Source of the DNA: Chrysomallon squamiferum
Lineage: Eukaryota > Mollusca > Gastropoda > Neomphalida > Peltospiridae
Reading direction: 5' to 3'
Assembly: GCA_012295275.1 (NCBI GenBank)
Contig: CM022667.1
Location: 8,575,038 to 8,639,037 of the forward strand
Length of the DNA stretch: 64,000 nucleotides
Part shown: positions 17,324-28,663 of the stretch, piece by piece
How positions within the stretch are numbered: position 1 is the first letter of the stretch
Layout: each line of letters opens with the position of its first letter
Program-made: the position numbers and the translations under genes
Notes under the pieces: model-generated
The model's input: only the letters and a program-made list of their open reading frames with translations
Told to the model about the DNA's origin: nothing
Database searches by the model: none

Positions 17324-20300
17324 TTTGGTCAAAAACAAAACAAAAAATAATTTTAAAAAATCACCGGAATGGAAATGTATGTTTACTTTATTAAGAAAAG
17401 GTTGTATGTAACATGTGATGTTCTGAGAAAAACATTGAAAAGCACATTTTCTAATTGAAAAAATGTTAATATCAAATACTATGATTATTAATTTAACACT
17501 TAAAAAGATATGAATTAAAAGCATTTTAAAGAAGTAATGAAAAATGACAGCGAAAGAAAACTATTTATTATAAATAATTATCACTACTATATATTTTTTT
17601 CAATAAGGTAACATTCTATATTTTACAAGAGAGGTGGTGGTTAAGGAGACTATTCCGTTCAAATCTTTTCTTAATGAAGTAACAGTATGTAAAATATTTC
17701 CCATGAAACTGAAAAGACCGAAGAGTCAGTAAAAGCAGAGTACTCAGATTTATGAATGAAGTGAATTTTGACTGTTGTTTTTATGTGTGTTTGAGGTAAA
17801 GTGCGATTTAGTCGCTATATTTTTTGTATTTTGCACGATGCTATTGCTCTGCAAAACTGAAAAAAAATATTATTTAGTTAGTATATGGATTTTTAAAATT
17901 TCTTTTTGTACAGAATTTGCCCATGCATGCTTAAATTGAACAAAAATAATGTTTGTTTCATTTAGGAATATATGCTTGTGGTGTACTTGTTTCTACACAT
18001 GTGACACTGTATTGCAAGAAAGAAAACAGTGTTTGAATGTTTGGTACAGTCAGAATGTGTATGAAAAATGTCTTTTTAATTTTCTACTTGGACACAGCAT
18101 TTACAAAATCTCAAAGTATGGATAGGTATATTTTGAAAGATTTCAAAATATTTTATAAAAGGCATTAAGAATATGTAAACTGCCATTTATAATCGTTGTT
18201 ATTTCAGTTTTTAATATTGAATTTGTTTTCTTTTTTTCTGAGATTTAGTAATTATCTGCAATATAAATACTCAGTAATCAAAAACATCTTTGTTTGTTAG
18301 TTAATTATTAAATGTTTTATTTTACAGAACAGTTTTTATTGTGAACTTTGAAGTTTATTTTGTCGTTATGTGAGTTTAGTCAACATCCTTATTACCATCC
18401 CATATAAAACTTTATTTACTTTTTATGTACAACCTGCTTTGCTAAAGCTTTTCAAAAAATGTATTTTTAAACTAATTCAAAGACTGTCAGTTAGATTGCT
18501 GTTTGTAGTATTTATGGGGTTTTTTAAGATTTGTTGCTGTTTATATCTTTTGTTTGTTTTCTAGTCACCAATGGGTGTAAATGGACGTTGTCTATCAGCA
18601 TTTGCTGTTATGCCTTCGTTAATTTACTTTTTGTGTGTGTTCAGTTACATTAATTACTTCTATTACTTTTTATTATTGTAATTATTATAATCATAAAATC
18701 ACATTGTTGTTCTAAATATTACACATAATTAAATAATGAAACAGATTTGTATCACTAGTACCAATTTAAATTTAAAATAAATTTTGAATTAAAAAAAAAA
18801 TTAAAAAAAATAATTGTTGATAAATGTGTGTATGTGTATATATGATGATGCACTTAAAAATTATTAAAAATCCTTTTTTTTTCTTTCTTTTTTTAACTTT
18901 TATTGCAAATGTGAAATGTTTGTTTGTTGTTATACCATATTTACCATTTTCAGTCAACACGGAACCACATATAACTGGCATTCTTTTAATAATAAAATAT
19001 TTGTATTATGAATATTTGTTTCATTTTGTTTCCAGTATCTGAACATGTCCTTCTGTGGGTTATTTTATTTATTAAGAATAATTATTATCCAATTCTGAAT
19101 AAAAAATATAATTAATTTAATAATTTTGAAAAGGGACTAGACACAGCATGATGTTTAATTTGTTGATGGGAAGGGGATTTGAATCCTCTGTATCTCAGAT
19201 TTTAATCACCAAGTGAAAAACACATTTATTTTATTACTTTTTGACAGTTCAAATTCACGCTGGCTAATTTAAGTAATGTGATAACTACTTATAGTTTATT
19301 AGTATAGATCAATCTCAGTAAAAAAAAATATTTTTTATTTCTTTGAACTATAACCCATTTTAAGATATTTGGCCATTTCACCCAAACTGTCGATAGAAAA
19401 ACTGCTGATGCTTACAGAACCAATATTGCTCTCAATTACAATACAGAGTTTGACAGATTCCTTTCAACAACATTGTTACGGGAGAAACTTGGGTAACAGG
19501 ATCCATGATGGCTCATGTAAGAGACCAATGAGCCACTAATCGGGTCCTTTGGGACATGATCTCAAACAGTAAAACAAGCTAAAAATACAAGTAAATCTTT
19601 TTTTAATTTTTTTATTCTGGTCATAAATTTCATCTGAAAAGCAGCTACTGCAATAAACTAAGGAGTGAATTACTTTTTCAACACACTGACCTCAGTCTAG
19701 GCCATTCTGTGCTATTGACTTAGTTGCCATGGTTTCAGAGTAGTTTCAAACGTCCTAAACCAATGCTAAATCTTACTCAAGATTGAACTCGTCAAAACTG
19801 ACACTGAGTTGTAAGATTCCCTTCTGCCTTTCGGTAGTTTGCACAAGAAGTTTATGAAGGACATCCAACACCAAATCTGCCTCAACAGAGCTTGTATGTT
19901 CCTGGACAGGCTGAATAAATGCACATGACACCACTTTCATTGAGTTAGTCCAGTGTACTAGAGAAACACATAGCTGATTGATTAAAACTGTATTTGTAAG
20001 TCAAAAGAAATTACTAACAAAAAACACAAACCTGTACAGGATCTATGAAATAAGTAACACCATCTCAATATTAAACTGTAACCAAAACAAACAAAAAATT
20101 ACTCAAGTTAGTCAAAAACCTGTTAACTTTTGTATTGGTGACCTGTTGCAAAGTTCTCTAAACAGTATATAGTAGTTCCATTGATGGTGCATAGATGTCA
20201 CCACCATTTTGCAGTCAGGAGTTTATGGGGTGGCTCAAAGATTCAAAGGTTTCCCTGTTTCATAGAATTTGCTACACACGATTAAACATGAAACTAATTA

Positions 20301-21026
20301 CACTAAATAAAAGATAACTTGTTGCTACGTTTTTAATAAAAAAGCAAATCTGTTGTTATTTTTATCATTCAGTGTATACCTGTTTCATTATGTGTATTGT
20401 TCTTAACATGTATGTTAAAAATAAATCGTATATCTGGGAATCAATCATTCGATTAAGTGTGCTGGACATAATTTCGATCATTTCATTTTCGATACGAAAT
20501 AAGAAGTGGTACAAAGACAAATACTTGTTTACACTGGTCCACATATACATGCACATATATGGATAAATGAGTGCACCAACCTGTCGTCCTTATACTCAAA
20601 TACGTACACTAGTAAAGCAGTAAAAATAGTGACTATGAATAATTACGCAATGATCATGATGCATTACAATATTATGAATATACACGATCGTAACAGTGGA
20701 CGAACTGTTTAATGACTGAATCGAATGATACAGGTATAAAGATCCGAAAGTGACTTAATATAAGTAACTTTTTTCTTCTTCTTTTTTTTACTTTATTATA
20801 ATTATTCTTAATAATTAATATAATGATTGTAGAGAGCAACTCTTCCCAATTCAAAGCTTACGAAACAAGAAACCGGAAGTAAACTGGTACTTCTCTTTGT
20901 GAAAATATATTAAAAAAACCAGTCTAATGAAAAAAATGACGCTTGGGTTTTCCTATTTTTGTTTGAGGAAGCTTAATGTTCTCTTGGTGATAAATATATA
21001 ATAAAAATTGTAAGTTGTTGTTCATA
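17324..21026. other. Kinase 3' UTR, intergenic region and upstream CYLD 5' region
   Basis: No further coding exon is supported. The first part is presumably the kinase 3' UTR. From about 18188 onward the sequence recurs at 32575-35927 with mostly high similarity, including a stretch near 19130-20360 that looks non-repetitive but has no convincing reading frame. The last few hundred bases are the promoter/5' UTR of the upstream CYLD copy. Confidence 0.6.
20872..20880. promoter_or_regulatory. ETS-type site upstream of the first CYLD copy
   Basis: ACCGGAAGT, the canonical ETS/GABP core, lies 147 bases before the ATG at 21027. The identical site lies 144 bases before the ATG of the second copy. 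This marks a likely core promoter or 5' UTR; no TATA box is needed at such promoters. Confidence 0.5.
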
Positions 21027-24000
21027 ATGAATGACCATGGTTCACAATTTTTCATTCTTCTTGTCCAAAAGCTTGGGAAGAAAAAAGATAAGGCTGTATT
21101 TTCATCACTACGATCGGGTTCTCGATCAAAAACTGTTCTCGCTGGGTCGCTTCTATTTTTTATTGATCAGTTGTCCAAAGGACAGGATTACGCACTTATT
21201 CTCGAAACATTCGACTCAGACTGTCTTCAGGTAACGTGTATTCCTGGAGAGGTGGAATTAATAGAAAGAGAAGTCCAAGAATTATTAATTCCAATACCAA
21301 ATTGCGCAGAACGTTTAGCTGTTTATCAAGACAAGGAGTGGCTAGCAGAAGTACAGACTCTTAAAAAAGGAGACAGAGTTTTTGTTAAAATGAAAAATCA
21401 TGAAAGTGAATTGGAAGGAATTGTTAAATACCGTGGCCCTTTACCAGAGAGTGAAGGAATATCATTTGGAATTGAATTGGTATGTGTGTTGTATCCGGTT
21501 TTCTTTAACTCACACTAATTAAAAATAAAATATAAATATAAAACAAATTGTGTGTGTGTGTGTGTGAAGAACAACCAGACCTCACACACATACACATATG
21601 TAGACGTATACATATACACAGTAACTTATGTTTAATTAATAAACTCCTTAGCCAAAACAATTGTAATGTAGTGATTAAGTGAGTTATCTCCCCTTGAAAA
21701 CTTCATTAATTTGTTACAGATCTTTTGGGTTATTGGAGATTTACAGTTTTTTGTTTTGTTATTACATAAACATTTTTTATTTTCAAAACAACACTTTTAA
21801 TATAATTGCTTTTCAAACATTTTATTTTTTAAAATTAAATTTGTTATTATTATTATTATTCCTGCTGAGAAGAAAATATATTAGTAGAGATAACTATCTT
21901 TGATCTGGCATTTAATCTTTCTGCATTTTGCTTTTTATATCTACATTGAAAGTGAAGTAGGAGTTGCATTTCCTTCAAATTATATGTTGAACTGGTGTCT
22001 TTGATGATAGTACTTTAACCATTTTAATGTAAAATTATGGTGCAACACCTCCCTAGCAGCAGGTATTTTTTTGTGAAATTATCTCAGTGAAATATAATTT
22101 AGTGTATTATGTCAAGATATCTCATCATTGGCAGTCTTCTGTCATGTTGAGATATCTTGCCAACAGTATTATTCTGTTATACTGTTACATATAACCATTG
22201 TCACCAAAAGGGTTAAACCTTCAGACTATGCTAACTATAGAGTTGTAGAAGATATAGACATTATATATACCAACAGTATTATTCTGTTATACTGTTACAT
22301 ATAACCATTGTCACCAAAAAGGGTTAAACCTTCAGACTATGCTAACTATAGAGTTGTAGAAGATATAGATATTATATATACCAACAGTATTATTCTGTTA
22401 TACTGTTACATATAACCATTGTCACCAAAAGGGTTAAACCTTCAGACTATGCTAACTATAGAGTTGTAGAAGATATAGACATTATATATACCAACAGTAT
22501 TATTCTGTTATACTGTTACATATAACCATTGTCACCAAAAGGGTTAAACCTTCAGACTATGCTAACTATAGAGTTGTAGAAGATATAGACATTATATATA
22601 CCAACAGTATTATTCTGTTATACTGTTAACATATAACCATTGTCACCAAAAGGGTTAAACCTTCAGACTATGCTAACTATAGAGTTGTAGAAGATATAGA
22701 CATTATATATACCAACAGTATTATTCTGTTATACTGTTACATATAACCATTGTCACCAAAAGGGTTAAACCTTCAGACTATGCTAACTATAGAGTTGTAG
22801 AAGATATAGACATTATATATACCAACAGTATTATTCTGTTATACTGTTACATATAACCATTGTCACCAAAAGGGTTAAACCTTCAGACTATGCTAACTAT
22901 AGAGTTGTAGAACATATAGACATTATATATACCAACAGTATTATTCTGTTATACTGTTACATATAACCATTGTCACCAAAAGGGTTAAACCTTCAGACTA
23001 TGCTAACTATAGAGTTGTAGAACATATAGACATTATATATACCAACAGTATTATTCTGTTATACTGTTACATATAACCATTGTCACCAAAAGGGTTAAAC
23101 CTTCAGACTATGCTAACTATAGAGTTGTAGAAGATATAGACATTATATATACCAACAGTATTATTCTGTTATACTGTTACATATAACCATTGTCACCAAA
23201 AAGGGTTAAACCTTCAGACTATGCTAACTATAGAGTTGTAGAAGATATAGACATTATATATACCAACAGTATTATTCTGTTATACTGTTACATATAACCA
23301 TTGTCACCAAAAGGGTTAAACCTTCAGACTATGCTAACTATAGAGTTGTAGAAGATATAGACATTATATATACCAACAGTATTATTCTGTTATACTGTTA
23401 CATATAACCATTGTCACCAAAAGGGTTAAACCTTCAGACTATGCTAACTATAGAGTTGTAGAAGATATAGACATTATATGTACCACCGAATTAACAGTTG
23501 TCAACAGAGACAGATAAGTATATTTCTGTGCATAATTTTCAACAGAATTCTCTGATGATAATAATAAGATATTGTTTCTTATGACTGTGCAGTGACACAT
23601 AGGAAAGAAAAGTTATATTAATTATTTAGTTAATTATTTTTTAAATTATTATTATTATTATTTATTATTTATTTCTTTCTTTAATTATCTACCCCACCCC
23701 CAATCAGATTTGTTTCTAACCATATTTATCTACTTCGCAGGATAAGAAAGGATTAGGAACTTGCGATGGAATGTTCAGAAAACAGAGATTCTTTACCTGT
23801 CCGCCTGACAGTGCTGTGTTTTGTGCCGCTCATCACGTTCGGAAACGAAGCGTTGACAATAACCCTCATGTGTGGGTGAAAGAAACTCTGAGCAGTCCTG
23901 TGTCTGTTAGTGAAGATGTGCAAGAGAGACTCAAGATAGGAGATAGAGTTGTATGGATGAGTGACCACGGGCCCGAACCAGGAAGTGTGAAATGGATCGG

Positions 24001-25685
24001 CATTCTGCCTGGAGATCTGAAAGGGGAAACAACTGTTGGGGTTGAATTTGTATGTTTGTTTTTATGTTACTTGGTGTGGAATGCTGGTGTGTCGCAATGA
24101 AATATTCAAATTTAACATTTACATGAATTTAATACTTACAAACAAATATATATAGATATATACACAGACATATACACACACATACAAATTTACTATCTGT
24201 ACACGTAATTTACGTAAATAATGAGATTTCAGGTATTATTCGAAATGGTTTGTAACAAAGATAATAAAGAAAACAATAATTCTAAAATAAGAGTAGTTCT
24301 AAAAATTAGTTTAAAAAACACTATTATATATTTATTTATTTTATTTATAAATTACTTCAGTTATTTTAAAGAAAACTCTATTTAATAGTTAGTTTGAAAT
24401 ACTAACATTTTGTTAGCTTTTAAAATTAATACCAAAGGATGAAAATAATTAAATTTGGAATGTTCCCAAACTAAATATTATTTTGATTTTCTTTTAATGG
24501 TTACTTGTGCTGCTGAGACGAAAATGTCTTTTGAACTAATTTCATATTCTATCCAGTTAATGCATACTAGCTTATTAAATGCTGCATTATAACTTAACCA
24601 AGTTAATGTGCTTGTAAAAGAACACAGCAGAATAACTCATAGAATGGTATTTACTATTTCATAAAGTTGTAACACATTTGTTAAACATTGGTAATATGTT
24701 TTTACATAGCTTTCTGTGGAATGCTAGTGGTGTTAATTAATTTATTTTATTCTATAAAAAATGTTATTTGTTTATTTTGTTATTCATTTATTCATTTTAC
24801 CATGTGTTGTTAACTTTCAGGATGAGGCAGTTGGTTCTGGAACGGGAAAATACAAAGAACACAGATTATTTTTCGCCAAGCAGAATCATGCAGTTCTTAT
24901 TCCTGTGTTAGGCCTTATAAAAGAAGAAGAATTTTATTCTCCTATTAATGGTGAGTACATTCCATCTATATATTATTCATCATTACTTTAATAATAAAAC
25001 TTCAAGAGAATGGATGTCAATTTTTTTTTTTTTTGCCGTGACAGATAAATAAACATCTATATACAAAATTAGACAGCATTTTGTTCCACTCAAAGCTGAA
25101 AAAGCTTTGGGCTCTGATGATGTCAGAGGCAGTTTTGCCAAAGCAAAAAGGTGTTTTCAATCAACCAATAACATCACTAGCGAGTATGTGTTCTGCATTA
25201 TCATTACTTTTTGGGGGGTTTTTGTTATTCAGTATATTAGGTAATACTTAACATTTACATTTAAATGAAACTTATTATTATATTATAACTTAAATTTATA
25301 TTATTGGATGTTGTCAGTTTAAATGAAAGTGACTGAAAAAAAAATTAAATATAATTCCATTTATGTATTTATTTTTAAAAGAAAATAAAAGTGAAATAAA
25401 AGGAAGTTTTTTTTAACTTTTTTCATTCTATGTGTGGAAACATTTATTTATATATTTAGGACAATTGAAATGTATGTGTATAATGGGAAACTAATAATAA
25501 TAATAATAATAATAATAATAGTAAAAATAGTGAAAATAAAAGAATAAAAACAAACAAAGGATTAATTTTAAGCAATAGGAGACCCAGAATTTAAATTCAG
25601 TTATTGCCAACACAGTTATGTACTAACTAACGTGTATGTGGAACTCCTTCCTTTAAAATTGTATTTATTTAATTTTTAAAACATG

Positions 25686-25720
<35 letters not shown>

Positions 25721-28618
25721 CGCAGGTGATTCAGCTTCAGAGGCAGCTGAAAAAACACACAAAAAATGCATGGTGAGTTTTACTGTAATTTTGCTATGGG
25801 CAATTTTGTTTAAAAATATACTACAGTGGCTGGCTACAATTGACAGCATGTTTGGATATCATGAGCTTGACAAACTAATAGTGAAAGTAAACGTGTTAAA
25901 TAAATATTTATTAACAAATATCCACATACATGCATATTCATGTTACAAATACAAACATGGTTGTCTTGGTAGTCAAGTGGTATCATTGTCTGCCTTCACA
26001 GTTTGGTGAACAGATGCAATATGTTCGTGGTGTCTAATATTTGTGAGGTCGTTACTGACTACATCCTCCTATGTCTGTGCATTCCTGAATATTGTTAATC
26101 AGAGTCTGTTTAAGACAACGGAATATTCATTTCTAAATACAAACAGAAATTGTTGTTGTCATCATCATCATTAACATCTTCATTATTGTTACTGTTGTTG
26201 TTATTATTATTGTTGTTGCTATTGTTCCTATTATGCCATTCAAGATATGAAAAATAATTTGCAATATAATATATATATATAATTTTTTAAATTATGAAAT
26301 GTCTGTATATAAAAGATTGTTTAATAAAATATAAAAGTTTTCACATTTATGTAGACAGAAATACTGGAAGTGGCAAAAGTCACTTAAGTTACTTCAAAGA
26401 GTATTCACAAATTAAGGTAATTTATTATCTAAAACAAGTACTAACTGTGATCTGGAGAGGTCTACTTTGAAAATGAAGAAATCCAGTTGCAAAGCATCAT
26501 AGAAAGAGAGAAAGAAAGAAAGAGAGAGTGAGAAAGTTACATTAACCAGGTATGTATTTAGTTAATCAGTTGTCATTCTTTTTTATTATTATTATTTATT
26601 ATGAATTTTTTTTCACTATTATTTTGTTTATTATTATTATTTTTTATTATCTCCATCTGAAACATTTGTTTCTAACCATATTTATCTACTTTGCAGGATA
26701 AGAAAGGATTAGGAACTTGCAATGGAATGTTCAGAAAACAGAGATTCTTTACCTGTCCTCCTGACAGTGCTGTGTTTCATGCTGCTCATTGCGTTCGGAA
26801 ACGAAGCCTTGACAATAACCCTCATGTGTGGTCGAAAGAAACTCCGAGCAGTCCTGTGTCTGTTAGTGAAGATGTGCAAGACAGACTCAAGATAGGAGAC
26901 AGAGTTGTGTGGATGAGTGACCACGGGCCCGAACCAGGAAGTGTGAAATGGATCGGCATTCTGCCTGGAGATCTGAAAGGGGAAACAACTGTTGGGGTTG
27001 AATTTGTATGTTTGTTTTTACTTTACTTGTTGTGGAATGCTGGTGTGTCACAATGAAATATTCAAATTTAACATTTACATGAATTTAATAATTAGAAACA
27101 TACACACACACACACAAATTTAAACATAGAAATATATACAAAAATGTATAAATGTAATGTAGAAACAAAAACATCACAGATGTTATATAATGAGATTTCA
27201 TGTAATATTTGAAATGGTTTGTAGCAAAGATAAGAGAGAGAACAATAATTACAGATTAGTTCTGAAAATAAGTTTTAAAACCACTATTTTATTAGTAAAT
27301 AACTTTGATTTTGTTACTACAGATCTATTTAATGGTTAGTTTTAAATACTACCATTTTGTTAGCTTTTAAAATTAATTTGAAAATAATTGAATTTGGAAT
27401 GTTCCCAAACTAAATATTATTTTGATTTTCTTTTAATGGTTACCTGTGCTGCTGAGACGAAAATGTGTCTTGAACTAATTTCATATTCTATCCAGTTAAT
27501 GCATACTAGCTTATTAAATGCTGCATTATAACTTAACCAAGTTAATATGCTTGTAAAAGAACACTGCAGAATAACTCATAGAATGGTATTTACTATTTCA
27601 TAAAGTTGTAACACATTTGTTAAACATTGGTAATATGTTTTTACATAGCTTTCTGTGGAATGCTAGTGGTGTTAATTAATTTATTTTATTCTATAAAAAA
27701 TGTTATTTGTTTATTTTGTTATTCATTTATTCATTTTACCATGTGTTGTTAACTTTCAGGATGAGGCAGTTGGTTCTGGAACGGGAAAATACAAAGAACA
27801 CAGATTATTTTTCGCCAAGCAGAATCATGCAGTTCTTATTCCTGTGTTAGGCCTTATAAAAGAAGAAGAATTTTATTCTCCTATTAATGGTGAGTACATT
27901 CCATCTATATATTATTCATCATTACTTTAATAATAAAACTTCAAGAGAATGGATGTCAATTTTTTGTTTGCCGTGACAGATAAATAAACTTCTATATTCA
28001 AAATTAAACAGCATTTTGTTCCACTCAAAGCTGAAAAAGCTTTGGGCTCTGATGATGTCAAAGGCAGTTTTGCCAAAGCAAAAAGGTGTTTTCAATCAAC
28101 CAATAACATCACTAGTGAGTATGTGTTCTGCATTATCATTACTTTTTGGGGGGTTTTTGTTATTCAATATATTAGGCAATACTTAACATTTACATTTAAA
28201 TGAAATTTATTATTATATTATAACTTAAATTTATATTATTGGATGTTTTCGGTTTACATGAAAGTGATTGAAAAAAAATTAAAATATAATTCCATTTATG
28301 TATTTATTTTTAAAAGAAAATAAAAGTGAAATAAAAGGAAGTTTTTTTTAACTTTTTTTATTCTATGTGTGGAAACATTTATTTATATATTTAGGGGTAG
28401 GACAATTGAAATGCATGTGTATAATGGGAAACTAATAATAATAATAATAATAATAATAATAGCAAAAATAATAAAAATAAAAACAAACAAAGGATTAATT
28501 TTAAGCAATAGGAGACCCAGAATTTAAATTCAGTTATTGCCAACACAGTTATGTGATAACTAACATGCATGTGGAACTCCTTCCTTTAAAATTGTATTTA
28601 TTTAATTTTTAAAACATG

Positions 28619-28663
<45 letters not shown>

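Larger units (their letters stand above)
18188..24950 (+). repeat. Segmental duplication, upstream copy
   Basis: Collinear with 32575-39068: kinase 3' flank, CYLD exon A, the 110-bp minisatellite, exon B and exon C. Exon A differs by four bases in 453 between copies by my count, and introns differ by small indels and minisatellite copy number. The left junction in the second copy comes straight after a truncated kinase fragment at about 32556. Confidence 0.85.

Noticed and set aside
20365-20566. Overlapping frames on both strands near 20.4 kb and their copies near 35.3 kb
   Set aside because: Apparent conservation is explained by the recent segmental duplication. The frames overlap antisense, have no known domain and sit in promoter-proximal DNA.
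22160-23480. CRISPR-like array
   Set aside because: Head-to-tail identical 110-bp units without spacers in a eukaryotic intron: a minisatellite. The same applies to the 76-bp and 36-bp arrays.
23753-23968. Minus-strand frame opposite each CYLD exon B
   Set aside because: Shadow of the conserved exon on the plus strand; it repeats only because the exon is repeated.
25683-26009. Plus-strand frame starting with poly-Ile across the kinase exon-2 copy
   Set aside because: The poly-Ile is the (ATT)n tract before the acceptor. Only the 47-nt exon copy is meaningful, and its frame is set by the flanking exons.
25955-26030. Functional tRNA gene
   Set aside because: An A-box-like stretch is present, but there is no B-box, cloverleaf pairing or anticodon arm that I can support; kept only as a possible SINE relic.
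24821-27005. Direct splicing of exon C to the next exon B in the upstream CYLD copy
   Set aside because: The joined codons read GGA TAA, an immediate stop, so this join cannot yield a longer protein.
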